DNA from: a virus
Direction: 5' to 3' (one strand)
Virus record (IMG/VR): IMGVR_UViG_3300025300_000031
Coordinates: 1-39,239 of that record
DNA: 39,239 nucleotides
A program made the translations under genes and the position numbers. Within the stretch, counting starts at the first letter, position 1. Every line of letters starts with the position of its first letter. This document shows, in pieces, positions 13,239-21,662 of this stretch. The notes under the pieces are model-generated. The model had not been told where the DNA came from and made no database searches. It worked only from the letters and a program-made list of their open reading frames with translations.

Positions 13239-15353
13239 TCAAAAGCCCATCGGGGAGGTCCATTCTGGAAGCCCCGCGTCTGTTCGTTCCCTTTCCAACC
13301 TTTCCTCTTCGGTTTCGTATCTGCTTGCCTTTTTCGTTTCATCATAGACCATCACCCTTGTTTCGCGGGGACGTACTTTCGGTTTCCCGCTCCCGGCGGC
13401 GGCTCCCGGTGTCTGGGGTGTTTTACCTCTTTCAAGCTCACCATTTTCCGTGTTGAAGTATGTCGATTCGTGCGCGATTGTTGCCGCGATTCTTCGATCG
13501 GGTCTTATGCCCATCCCAGCATAGATGTTCATGGGATGAAAGGGTTGCATGAAAATAGACAGGGAAGATTTTACCACTGGCTGAATCAGGCGACGTTCAA
13601 GGTTATCCAGTTTTGCTACGAACGTCTCAACACTATCGGTTACTCCGGCAATTTCAGTAATGGTTAGATTTAACAGTTTCGTGCTGATTCGGCTTCCCTT
13701 GATACCCCTTGCGGCTAATACATGAAGAGCCAGACCGAAAATCGTGGATTTAACAGTCTCCCTTGATACCCCGCCAGCCATCATCGTTTGCCATACGTGG
13801 GACTTCTCGATTCGTGTGAAGGTATTATTTATTACCGTTGAATGGTCTTGGCCCCTCTCCCAATTGCCGATATCCTTGGCGTTCTCGGCTTTCACCCACT
13901 CGTTTGTCCATTTTCCGTCTTTTAGCGTTGCTTCCAGAACCATTCCATCCTTGCCCTTCGTCCACGAAAGAATACCTCGCTCTTCAAACCCTCCCACGCC
14001 TCCAGGGTTTTCAGCCACAAATTTTCCCATTAACGGAATAGTGCGGAATTTTCTCAGCAATTGTTTGGTATGAGATGTGAACCGCTGGGCAAGAGATGAG
14101 AGTGCTCCTGCCTGACCAAGAATGGCAGGCTGTTTCAGTGCCGCTTCCTTAATGGCTCGGGCTAGTGTGATGGCAGTCCCACCCGATCCGGCCTGATCAA
14201 GAAATTTCTGGGCCCTTGGCGTTAATTCAAACCTATGTGGCATACCCTTGGATGGCTGGAATATATTTCCGACAAATCCCCTCTTTTCCAGTTCCTCGAT
14301 ATTTGTCGCCCCCCCCGACATCCGTGAAATCATAATTCCAAGCTGCCTCTTGCGATATCGCGCCTCCTGGGCAGTCATACCCATTTTTGGGTCCGTAACC
14401 GGATAGCTTCCCGGTGGTGCCCGGAAGAGCTTTTCAGTTCCATCTGGGTTTTTCAGGTAACCTCCTGTCTTCGGATTTTCTCTGTATTCAAATAAGCGAC
14501 CCCCCCTGATAACTCCAGACCCTGCCGTGTAAGATCCGTCCTTATTCTTACGGTAAATGGCTGTGTGTATTGGGGTCAGACCCGACAGGTTTAGGAAATG
14601 CCTCTGTTCCGCGGGTGTTCGTCCCGCCCCCCATGCCGTTGGCGGTCCTTTACGCTGAAGTCTTTCGAAGATGGTTGAACCCTCGCGATCCCCACGTGTC
14701 AAATATACCAATTGATTGTACATATCTCTCGTTCGGGGATCTGTAGGCCATAGATTTTCTGGAACCTTGGTTGCTTCCAATTGTATTCTAAGACGGGACA
14801 CCTCTCGTGCAACCGCTATCTTGGCTGGTGGTTTGACGGGGTCTGTCCCGAGAGGCAATGACTTCCTGAATGATTCATGTTTCGGTGCCCGTTCTATAGC
14901 ACCAATTGACGGCCACGAAGGAGCCCCGCTTCCAGGACCAAAAGAACCTTCCATACCAGGTTGATCAAGGGTTCTTGGATCTCTACCATAGGCCCGGAGT
15001 TTTATATCATACGCTTCTCGCGAGGCGGGTCTATCAAGTCTGGCCTGCTCCAGTTCATCTTCTCGTCTTTTCCGCAGCTCCCACGTTATCTGTGCTTGCA
15101 TTCGGGCGTCGCGCGTTCGAGCCTCTTCCCATAGGCGTCGGCTGTCCTCTACCGTTTTGGCTTGGGCCGCCCGTCTCTTTTCCGCCCTAATTTGCCTGTC
15201 TTCTGCCGCCCGATTAAGAATCTTGCTCTTCATAAGATCTGATTCAAGGGCTCTTTGCTCTGCCAGCGGCGCGAGAAGGTTTTGGGCAAATAGCCGAAGG
15301 CCGCCTCCAATGCCGGAGAACTGGGGTGGCCTGCGTCGATCATGGTAAGGCAT
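13239..15353 (-). CDS. Large virion protein with N-terminal coiled coil, probable internal/ejection protein
   Basis: 704 residues from ATG 15353 after GGGAGAAACC. Residues ~30-110 form a long, highly charged helix (LAEQRALESDLMKSKILNRAAEDRQ and onward through repeated Arg/Glu/Ala). A central globular part follows, and the C-terminal tail is polar and disordered, with TPQTPGAAAGSGKPK. No catalytic motif such as a transglycosylase was recognised. The gene lies between two other large proteins without tail-tube features, so an internal injection protein is the most likely role. Confidence 0.6.
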   Translation of the reverse strand: MPYHDRRRPPQFSGIGGGLRLFAQNLLAPLAEQRALESDLMKSKILNRAAEDRQIRAEKRRAAQAKTVEDSRRLWEEARTRDARMQAQITWELRKRREDELEQARLDRPASREAYDIKLRAYGRDPRTLDQPGMEGSFGPGSGAPSWPSIGAIERAPKHESFRKSLPLGTDPVKPPAKIAVAREVSRLRIQLEATKVPENLWPTDPRTRDMYNQLVYLTRGDREGSTIFERLQRKGPPTAWGAGRTPAEQRHFLNLSGLTPIHTAIYRKNKDGSYTAGSGVIRGGRLFEYRENPKTGGYLKNPDGTEKLFRAPPGSYPVTDPKMGMTAQEARYRKRQLGIMISRMSGGATNIEELEKRGFVGNIFQPSKGMPHRFELTPRAQKFLDQAGSGGTAITLARAIKEAALKQPAILGQAGALSSLAQRFTSHTKQLLRKFRTIPLMGKFVAENPGGVGGFEERGILSWTKGKDGMVLEATLKDGKWTNEWVKAENAKDIGNWERGQDHSTVINNTFTRIEKSHVWQTMMAGGVSRETVKSTIFGLALHVLAARGIKGSRISTKLLNLTITEIAGVTDSVETFVAKLDNLERRLIQPVVKSSLSIFMQPFHPMNIYAGMGIRPDRRIAATIAHESTYFNTENGELERGKTPQTPGAAAGSGKPKVRPRETRVMVYDETKKASRYETEEERLERERTDAGLPEWTSPMGF

Positions 15354-15460
15354 TTATGGTTTCTCCCGTTGCTGGGATTTCATTCTTATCATTCTTAATT
15401 ACTGTCCTGAGTACCGAAGCCACTATGGTTTAAAGCGCGTCGTAATAAGATCCTGGTTCT

Positions 15461-15522
15461 ATGAACTGGTTCAGGAGAGTATTGGTGATGTCGTCAAGAT
15501 GGCCGATCCATTCAGCCACACC
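15461..15522 (-). repeat. Duplicated fragment of the portal gene
   Basis: 62 bases here match the portal coding sequence at 30924-30985 in the same orientation with three differences. Read on the minus strand it continues in frame directly after the TAG stop (15523-15525) of the gene at 15523-16839. It would encode GVAEWIGHLDDITNTLLNQF, then IEPGSYYDAL and a TAA stop at about 15431. A separate 29-residue frame could start at the GTG inside it. It is a recombination scar, a decaying extension or a readthrough tail; which one cannot be decided by reading. Confidence 0.85.
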
Positions 15523-16839
15523 CTACCAATACGGTCCCGTTCTGCCATAAAGTGACCCGCCAGCCAGAGGACTGTAGGTGTCGACAGGCCCACCGTAGTC
15601 AGGGGTGCCGAAACCACTTTCATCTCTATAATCCATAGGATTCGGCGCACCTCCCCAGCCGGAATCGGGGAGGTTTGAACCCGCCCACGGATCTCCATCC
15701 CACGGGCTTTCCCACTCAGGAGCGGAAGGATCTTGTCCGGTCGGATACTGCCTCTTCAGCCAATCTTCATGTCTTTTTGACCTGAGAGCCTCCCCGACGA
15801 CAGTTCCGCCAAGACCCATGAGATCACTCCCCCAGTCAGAGCCACCTGTTTGTGTCGGGAATGTTGGGCCTCCACCACCCCCTGGGCCGCCCTGAATGGT
15901 TCTTACGGCCTTCAACGCATCCAGGGGAGCCCCCATGAGGTTAGGTGTTTCAGTTTGAACCCTCTGGAGGTATGCCATCCTTGCGCGGGCGTCTTCGGAA
16001 CGCAACGTCGCCATGTCCAGTCCGCCTCTCTGTAGCTCGCGGGCCGCAACGTCACCATATTGACCAGCCTGTAATTGCGCTCTGACCGCATCACCGAGGA
16101 CATCTCGTTCATATCCCCTTTGCCACCTCGCCGCCCCGAGACGTTGTTCGATGTCGCTAATACCTAGCTGTGTAAGCCCTTGAGCATAGGGCCGCGTGAC
16201 ATATTCTTCTTCTCCTGCGAGGAATGGAGTCCCTGACTGGTATCCCGGCCCGAAACGCCCAGCAAGTCTTTCCCGCAATCCGGCGGCGGCCCTTGCCTGT
16301 TCAGCCAGTAAAAGGTTTCTACGCCCAGCGGCTCGTTGATCAAAGAGACCCTCTGTTTGTGGTCCGAGAGCAAATGGGGTGGCAAGACCTTGTTCCACCA
16401 AGGGGCGAGCAATCATTTCTGTGCCAAGTGCCCTCCCGCCAAGCGCACCATACCGATCAATACTTGCTCCGAAGGCATCACGCGCCCTTTCGAATGCATC
16501 TAAATCCCGTCCGGCACCGTACAGATCTCCTCGGAAAACATCCTCACCGGGGGCGGGCATGAATCCCGGCAACGCTCCCCGCATGGAGCCCAGTGCTTCC
16601 CCACCAAAATCCGCTCGGCCAAAATCTAGTTCCCTTTGTCTTGTGGCGGCACTGGGCAGACCCGAAAGTTGCTCCCTCTGAAAGCCGCCCCAAAACGGGC
16701 CTTCTCCAAATCCCGGGACTGGAGGCGGGCCTTGCCCGCCTCTTCCCCCGCCGCCCCCACCCGGTGAGCTGGCGAGGCTTTTCCCCGTACCTATCGCCGC
16801 CAGTCCTACTCCTGCCCAAGCCGCTGCCGCCGCACCCAT
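15523..16839 (-). CDS. Glycine/arginine-rich virion protein, probable internal protein
   Basis: 438 residues. The N-terminus is a hydrophobic Ala/Gly helix (GAAAAAWAGVGLAAIGTGKSL) followed by a GGGGGGRGGQGPPPVPGFG linker. The body (~90-300) is a long helical region rich in Arg, Ala and Gln (e.g. RAAGLRERLAGRFG, ARELQRGGLDMATLRSED). The C-terminal ~120 residues are disordered, with Pro/Trp/Asp/Gly repeats (SPWDGDPWAG). The hydrophobic start and helical core suit a DNA-ejection pilot protein. It begins in a one-base TAATG overlap and its TAG stop is followed in frame by the portal-derived fragment. Confidence 0.6.
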   Translation of the reverse strand: MGAAAAAWAGVGLAAIGTGKSLASSPGGGGGGRGGQGPPPVPGFGEGPFWGGFQREQLSGLPSAATRQRELDFGRADFGGEALGSMRGALPGFMPAPGEDVFRGDLYGAGRDLDAFERARDAFGASIDRYGALGGRALGTEMIARPLVEQGLATPFALGPQTEGLFDQRAAGRRNLLLAEQARAAAGLRERLAGRFGPGYQSGTPFLAGEEEYVTRPYAQGLTQLGISDIEQRLGAARWQRGYERDVLGDAVRAQLQAGQYGDVAARELQRGGLDMATLRSEDARARMAYLQRVQTETPNLMGAPLDALKAVRTIQGGPGGGGGPTFPTQTGGSDWGSDLMGLGGTVVGEALRSKRHEDWLKRQYPTGQDPSAPEWESPWDGDPWAGSNLPDSGWGGAPNPMDYRDESGFGTPDYGGPVDTYSPLAGGSLYGRTGPYW

Positions 16840-17222
16840 TATTTGGTTCTCCTGTATTCGTATTCCGCGTAACCAAGAGCGACGAGACGTTCCAACTGAA
16901 TGGCATCAGGGTCACTCCCATTTTTCCAGTGCGGAGTGAACCAAGTCCCATTGCGCTCCGAAATTTCATGCTCCAATTCTGCCGAAATCATTGGAATACC
17001 AAACATCACAATGTGCTTACAGGTTTTGCATTTAAGCAAAATGTTGTCACAAACGGGTTCCTGCTGAACGATGGAATACCTGAACCCCATGATTCCTTCA
17101 CGGCCATTAACAAAACAAATAGGGCATACCTGTTCTATGAAGCCGAGACGCGAATAAATCCTCTCAAGTCCAGACTCATACTTCTCATCTGTTCTTTCAT
17201 CGGCCACCGAATTCTCGCTCAT
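16839..17222 (-). CDS. Small protein with CxxC...CxxC zinc site
   Basis: About 127 residues. I chose ATG 17222 because it overlaps the stop of the 39-residue gene upstream (ATGA); a longer form from 17270 would overlap that gene by 52 bases. CPIC and CKTC are separated by about 34 residues (VCPICFVNGREG ... LKCKTCKHIVMFG), a likely zinc ribbon, with another Cys between. The C-terminal part is acidic then basic (LGYAEYEYRRTK). It could be a small virion-assembly or regulatory protein; no family is recognised. Confidence 0.6.
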   Translation of the reverse strand: MSENSVADERTDEKYESGLERIYSRLGFIEQVCPICFVNGREGIMGFRYSIVQQEPVCDNILLKCKTCKHIVMFGIPMISAELEHEISERNGTWFTPHWKNGSDPDAIQLERLVALGYAEYEYRRTK

Positions 17223-17338
17223 CTGTCTGGAATCTTTTTCTTGTCTTCCCTGATCTTCTTGCCATCCCATTTATACACAAGGTGTCTGTGCTTCGTCAGC
17301 ATATCGTCGCCAACCCAAGGCAAATCATCCTCATCCAT
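17219..17338 (-). CDS. 39-residue protein, short paralogue of the upstream gene
   Basis: A short frame that fills the gap after the 99-residue gene. The product begins MDEDDLPWVGDDM and continues TKHRHLVYKWDGKKI before a lysine-rich end. It aligns with the C-terminal half of the neighbouring 99-residue protein (EEDALPWIVDP, then DHRHYVCSWDGAKI). It starts 9 bases after that gene's stop and ends in ATGA with the next gene. The upstream ribosome site is weak, so it may be translated by coupling. The similarity is the main reason to accept it. Confidence 0.65.
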   Translation of the reverse strand: MDEDDLPWVGDDMLTKHRHLVYKWDGKKIREDKKKIPDR

Positions 17339-17347
17339 TGTTGCGGC

Positions 17348-17647
17348 TCACTTCGGCACCTTCGTCTTGTCTTCCTCTGGAATTTTGGTCAGGTCTATCA
17401 CGATTTTCGCCCCATCCCAGGAACACACATAGTGACGGTGATCCGCTATTGTCGGGTCCACGATCCAGGGAAGCGCATCTTCTTCGATATAGAGAACACG
17501 GGTCGCATCAGACAAGTCCGGATCTTTGGCCGCTTGGGAGCCGAACCAGGAATCAACAAGTTTCTGTGGTGGAAATTTGTTCCGGTTCGGGTAGATGACC
17601 CGAAGGCTCCCATCAGGCTTTGCATAGACGGCGCATTTGCCGGACAT
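17348..17647 (-). CDS. Tail-fibre-adjacent small protein (DLPW...HR...WDG family)
   Basis: 99 residues after AAAGGATTCG. It starts GKCAVYAKPDGSLRVIYPN and later has EEDALPWIVDP and HRHYVCSWDGAKIVID. Small proteins with 'dG..V..P' near the start and 'DLP....FR.aW..dG..i.vD' at the end are common just downstream of phage tail-fibre genes, where an assembly or chaperone role is suspected. Its 3' neighbour repeats the second half and its 5' neighbour shares both motifs in a longer form, so it belongs to a local family of three. Confidence 0.65.
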   Translation of the reverse strand: MSGKCAVYAKPDGSLRVIYPNRNKFPPQKLVDSWFGSQAAKDPDLSDATRVLYIEEDALPWIVDPTIADHRHYVCSWDGAKIVIDLTKIPEEDKTKVPK

Positions 17648-18443
17648 TCTCGAATCCTTTCATCGTTGGAACCGCTGGATCGTCATGGTTTACGGGCTTC
17701 CTTGGCATCGGTGGAGGTAAAGCGTTCTTCGGAGGAACAAACGCGGAACACTGAGGAGCCGCTTCCTTGCGCCACCTCATCACCATTTCCGAAATTCCGT
17801 TTTCGGTGTAATTCCCCCTTGGCGGCAACTCATACCACCTGAGCATTTCCGAGACTTCCATTTGGGTCGTGACCCGCTTGTCATCCCACAAGACTTTTTT
17901 CTTCTCGTTTTGCCGGTATGCGTTCCGCCTGAAGTACCTGAGTGGCCTGAAACCCTTCCTTTCAAACCACCACGGCTGATCCTCGGGATAGAGGTTCCAT
18001 TTCCCGATGAACCCGGCATGGTTGGCATCCTTTCTGCGATCAATCTTCGCCCATTCCCGGTCTACGTGATCATCATCGCTCTCTGCTGGATCGAATCTCT
18101 CGCTAATCTGGCGGAAGATAATGTCATCTCGGACCAGCGGGTGCATATCGTTGGGTAAGTTCGGGCGAATTTCAAGGTAAGTCTCTTTCGGAAGCGTGAA
18201 CCCGCGTTTCATATATTCTTCAAGCGTTAGCCCCCTCCGAACCGCTTCGGGCCAGACCATCGTGATCTCATGCTTTTTGACCTCGACCATCCGCTCGATC
18301 CCGTTCTCGTCAGGCTCCAGTCGCTCAAACGTGAGTTCCCTGAGCGAGTTCGGAGTTCCTTTCCAAAGCCTAAACCTTGGGTTTGGCACAAGGATCGCCA
18401 CGAACCCATCCGGCTTCTCCAAGACCTTTAACTTGGTCCGCAT
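17613..18443 (-). CDS. Larger member of the same tail-fibre-adjacent family
   Basis: 276 residues. The start LKVLEKPDGFVAILVPNPRF resembles the 'dG..V..P' opening of the next gene, and EDQPWWFERKGFRPLRYFRRNAY ... VLWDDKRV resembles the 'DLP...FR.aW...vD' module. Between them is an acidic helical insertion (FDPAESDDDHVDREWAKIDRR). The C-terminal ~80 residues are proline-rich with a PPKNALPPPMPRKP linker. It overlaps the fibre gene stop by one base and the next start by 35 bases. A tail-assembly or fibre-attachment role is inferred from position. Confidence 0.6.
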   Translation of the reverse strand: MRTKLKVLEKPDGFVAILVPNPRFRLWKGTPNSLRELTFERLEPDENGIERMVEVKKHEITMVWPEAVRRGLTLEEYMKRGFTLPKETYLEIRPNLPNDMHPLVRDDIIFRQISERFDPAESDDDHVDREWAKIDRRKDANHAGFIGKWNLYPEDQPWWFERKGFRPLRYFRRNAYRQNEKKKVLWDDKRVTTQMEVSEMLRWYELPPRGNYTENGISEMVMRWRKEAAPQCSAFVPPKNALPPPMPRKPVNHDDPAVPTMKGFENVRQMRRLCKA

Positions 18444-19510
18444 CAGTTGTCTCCAACCGCCATTATGATCATGTCACAGTCGTCAGCACCAATGCCAGTA
18501 ACAAAGGTGTAGGCGATCCAAGACCCGGTTGTCCTTCCTGGGTTGGTTCCGCTATTCAAACCATCGGTCCAGGTATTATCATCCCCAGCCGGGTTTCCTG
18601 TGCTAACACCTCCCCCTGAGTAATTCGCACTGGACATGGCTCTTGCCCAGACGAAGGTGTACTGACCGACACCCGTGTCCGTAATGCTAGATACATTTAC
18701 GTCGTCGCTGATGCTGGGCGAGGTGTCCCCGCCCTTTACGCACCATCCCTTGACAATGGTGTCGGCATATAAGGTGTCCACTGCCGGGGTCGATGGCGCA
18801 TCAGTCGCCAGAAGAACAGGGTCGGCCCCACCCAGGTCGGTTCCACGGAAGAAGGCCGAGAAGGTTTCCGCCGCACCCGAAGCCGCCTCCAGAGCAACAC
18901 CAAAGTCGCCGGTTGTAAATGTCGATGAATCCGTGGCTCGCTTTGCCGTGCCCGACGTTCTGAGAGAGTTACCCCGAGTTATGGCATCAGCGGCAGTCAT
19001 GGTCACGATGCCGGGTCCGGCAAGGAAGTAACCAGCGGCATTATTGGAAATGGTTTCAAGACAGACAAATGCCTGGGCGGTTGAACCCTCTGCGGTTGTC
19101 GTGGTGACTGCGCTGTCGTTGCCGGTGTCCTGAATCACAAGGTCACCAGCCGCCAATGACCCACCCGACTTGTTCGTCAGGTGGACTATGGGCTGTGTCT
19201 GTCGTCCACCCTGAAGCGTGAGTGGAATGGTTGCCCTGTCACTCTCCCCACCGAAGAAGAGTTCCGTGAGCGAGGATATCGCGCCGACGTTGCAGTACAA
19301 AGCCCCCTGGTTGGCGGTTGTCGTCCCTTTCGCTTCCTCACGGTATATGATATTGCCCATATCCGTCAGGTTGAATCCATCCGCATCACAGTTCCCTGTC
19401 CACGGCGAGATAATTGCAATTCCGCCACCAGTGATGTCGGTGAAGTTGGTATTCAATTCACTCGCAAAGAGAACTTCTGCGGTGAAAGTCTTGCTTACAG
19501 AGACAGCCAT
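18443..19510 (-). CDS. Tail fibre/receptor-binding protein
   Basis: 355 residues. The opening VSVSKTFTAEVLFASELNTNF followed by TDI is characteristic of many phage fibre proteins, where it starts the virion-binding domain. The middle (QPIVHLTNKSGGSLAAGDLVIQ) is a beta-rich shaft-like section. The last ~110 residues match a frequent terminal module: VDTLYADTIVKGWCVKGG, VSSITDTGVGQYTFVWA and a Ser/Gly/Tyr-rich strand, probably the trimeric head-binding or knob part. It is the only clear fibre of the particle, so it is the best candidate for host recognition. Confidence 0.8.
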   Translation of the reverse strand: MAVSVSKTFTAEVLFASELNTNFTDITGGGIAIISPWTGNCDADGFNLTDMGNIIYREEAKGTTTANQGALYCNVGAISSLTELFFGGESDRATIPLTLQGGRQTQPIVHLTNKSGGSLAAGDLVIQDTGNDSAVTTTTAEGSTAQAFVCLETISNNAAGYFLAGPGIVTMTAADAITRGNSLRTSGTAKRATDSSTFTTGDFGVALEAASGAAETFSAFFRGTDLGGADPVLLATDAPSTPAVDTLYADTIVKGWCVKGGDTSPSISDDVNVSSITDTGVGQYTFVWARAMSSANYSGGGVSTGNPAGDDNTWTDGLNSGTNPGRTTGSWIAYTFVTGIGADDCDMIIMAVGDN

Positions 19511-19540
19511 GTTATATATCCCCAGCGAGAGATACAGGCA

Positions 19541-20038
19541 TCAGATGTAAGACCCCACAACCGCGCCCTTATCTATATGCCGTTCACGTTTAAGTTCGGA
19601 CTTGATCTTTATTTCCTTTGAATAATAATCCTTTTGTGCCTTGACCTTATCCGGTGTCCACCGAGCCAGTTTCACCCGGCCCTCGGAAATGAATCTTTCA
19701 ATCTCTGCCGTGGACAGGTCTTTTTCCGCTGTTGATAGCACCGCTCTCAGGTTCTCCACCTCTGCCAGCCGGGATGCGTCGATGCCGCCGTGGAGTGAAC
19801 GGACAAGACATTCCTCTATCTGCTTGTAGTCCTTCTTCTTTAGCGTCGGAGCGCACTCACCACACAGATCCACGCATACATGGTTCTGCGCCCCGCTTTC
19901 CGCCTTGCCATATGGAAACCAGACCTGGACCGATTCGGGATGAAATGGTACATCTCCCTGGAACTCTGGTTGCTTGGTTATTCCGCAACCGCAACAGGTA
20001 CATTTCCCGGCAACCTTTTTTGCGAACCGATCCGTCAA
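19541..20038 (-). CDS. Cysteine-rich putative zinc-binding protein
   Basis: 165 residues if the TTG at 20038, in a TTGA overlap with the upstream stop and preceded by GGGGGTGG, is used. An earlier TTG at 20065 lacks a ribosome site. N-terminal cysteines (GKCTCCGCGITKQ) and a second group (VCVDLCGECAPTL) about 45 residues later form a likely zinc ribbon. The remainder is charged helix (EIERFISEGRVKLARW; DYYSKEIKIKSELKRERH). It sits between the nozzle-like and fibre genes, so a virion or assembly role is likely, but no family is recognised. Confidence 0.55.
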   Translation of the reverse strand: MTDRFAKKVAGKCTCCGCGITKQPEFQGDVPFHPESVQVWFPYGKAESGAQNHVCVDLCGECAPTLKKKDYKQIEECLVRSLHGGIDASRLAEVENLRAVLSTAEKDLSTAEIERFISEGRVKLARWTPDKVKAQKDYYSKEIKIKSELKRERHIDKGAVVGSYI

Positions 20039-21648
20039 ACTGCCACCCCCAACTGCATGGGCCAAGGACGCTCTGAACCAAAGAAGTCAATATCAAAGAT
20101 AATCCGATATATTTCAATGGATTGGCTCTTCGCAGTCTTTCTGAGACTGAAGGATATGACATATCCCTCCGTAACACCCCGAAGATTGGTCTTGGATATC
20201 AAGAGAATGTTCTTGTCGGCCAACAGATCCGTATCCAGAAGAAATGTGTTGAGGGGGACATGAACACCAAGTTGATCAACCAACTCCGTTTGCTTCGCAT
20301 TGTCATCTATTGACCAAGCAAATGTCAGATCGGTATCAGCCTCTGGACGAAGATGGACCGTAATATCCTTGATCTTTTTCTTTATCTCGGGCTTTCCAAA
20401 ATCAAGGTTGAATATGTCAAGGCGGGCCACGATTGCCGTCCCCCCGGATTCTGTTGAGAAATCCGTCAGGTTGGACCCGAACTGCCGATCCAGGAAGCCA
20501 TTGTATCCACCAGTTACAATTCGCTGTCGGTTCTTAATCTTGACTGTGCCAACAGAGGCGGCTTCTACCCCTGGATGGATCTGGCACTCAGGAAACCAGC
20601 CTTTTCTACCCTTTAATTCCCCGCCCACGCGGTAGCTGGCTGTAAACATCCTGTCGTTCTTGTCGGTAGCATCCACGGATGCAAACAGGCAGTATTGCTC
20701 GCCTTCTGTGTCCACCTGTGCCACAGTATTCTCAAGCCTGGACTTTTTGATTTCATCGAAAGAGGTCGAGTACGGAAAACTAATGCTCGCAAGCTGTAAA
20801 TCCTGGGTTTCGATAAGGCGGTTGAGGGAATATAGCTGCCCATCGTTTCCAAGAAACCACACGTCAGGACCGTTCGGAACCGGAACAGCCTTGATGGTAT
20901 GAAAACTGGGGCATCCCAACCTGAGATCCGTACCCGTTAGCTCTCTTACCGTCCAGCCACCAGCAGATGAAATATTCGGCATATCAAGAGCGTATATTCC
21001 GCGTTCCTTGAAGACAATCCCGAAGTTCACGTTGGGATTCGGATGCCCGATGAACCCGGTGATTCCGCCGAGTCCGTCTCCAAGCCCGATATTAAGTGCC
21101 GAGAAAGTGCCATCAATGTCCCCGACAGCACTATAATAAAGCGTGTCAATGGTAGCCGCCACCCCGGCGGCAAAGCCCACACCGCGATAGGCCACGGCGA
21201 AAGCCGCCGTCGTTGCGTTTGTAGCACCGAGATCGGAGGTCGTCACGTCTGTCTGGTTCCACTTCTGGGCATCATCCCCGTTACGATTCCAGATGCCAAT
21301 AATAGAATTCATTACAATCGTGGACGTAGGGGCAGTTGAACTCCATGCCAGTCCCGCTTGCGTAATATCATCGAAGGCTCCGTCAAAATTGTCTTCTTTG
21401 AGAATCTTCCCGCCAGCAGAAACAATAAGTTTCTGCGTATCGCCCAGTTGGAAGTCGTGGACACCATTCACGACTGTCGCATCTGTGATCGCATTGCTCA
21501 TGTGACGATCTTGACCACCCCGCTGTTTGCGGCCTCCATCACGGGTCACCACCATGTTCTGCAAAGGAACACGCCTTTCCGCGCCGAACGGAGGGCGGAT
21601 CGGCTGGTTCAGGGTGATCGTGACAGGTTGTGTGAATTTCTGTGCCAT
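20035..21648 (-). CDS. Tail nozzle/stabilisation-like protein (beta-propeller type)
   Basis: 537 residues. The opening has a basic loop after LQNMVVTRDGGRKQRGG, then alternating strands with WSSTAPTSTIVMNSIIGIWN, TGFIGHPNPNVNFGIVFKERGIYALDM, FLGNDGQLYSLNR and KIKNRQRIVTGGYNGFL. This looks like a beta-propeller of the kind found in podovirus nozzle or plug proteins (T7 gp12- or P22 gp10-like). The C-terminal 150 residues are beta-rich (IKDITVHLRPEADTDLTFAWSI). Its place between the adaptor and the fibre supports a tail role. The exact family is inferred, not certain. Confidence 0.6.
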   Translation of the reverse strand: MAQKFTQPVTITLNQPIRPPFGAERRVPLQNMVVTRDGGRKQRGGQDRHMSNAITDATVVNGVHDFQLGDTQKLIVSAGGKILKEDNFDGAFDDITQAGLAWSSTAPTSTIVMNSIIGIWNRNGDDAQKWNQTDVTTSDLGATNATTAAFAVAYRGVGFAAGVAATIDTLYYSAVGDIDGTFSALNIGLGDGLGGITGFIGHPNPNVNFGIVFKERGIYALDMPNISSAGGWTVRELTGTDLRLGCPSFHTIKAVPVPNGPDVWFLGNDGQLYSLNRLIETQDLQLASISFPYSTSFDEIKKSRLENTVAQVDTEGEQYCLFASVDATDKNDRMFTASYRVGGELKGRKGWFPECQIHPGVEAASVGTVKIKNRQRIVTGGYNGFLDRQFGSNLTDFSTESGGTAIVARLDIFNLDFGKPEIKKKIKDITVHLRPEADTDLTFAWSIDDNAKQTELVDQLGVHVPLNTFLLDTDLLADKNILLISKTNLRGVTEGYVISFSLRKTAKSQSIEIYRIIFDIDFFGSERPWPMQLGVAV

Positions 21649-21662
21649 TCAAGCACCTACCC

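Noticed and set aside
15523-16839. Recoding of TAG as an amino acid (alternative code) to explain the in-frame portal fragment
   Set aside because: TAG also ends other tightly packed genes (for example 3522-3695, 4154-4375 and 32060-32413), so a general recoding is unlikely; local readthrough is still possible.
16593-17432. Plus-strand frame of 279 residues antisense to the late operon
   Set aside because: It spans several minus-strand genes that have coupled starts; the product has no domain and mixed Ser/Pro/Arg composition.
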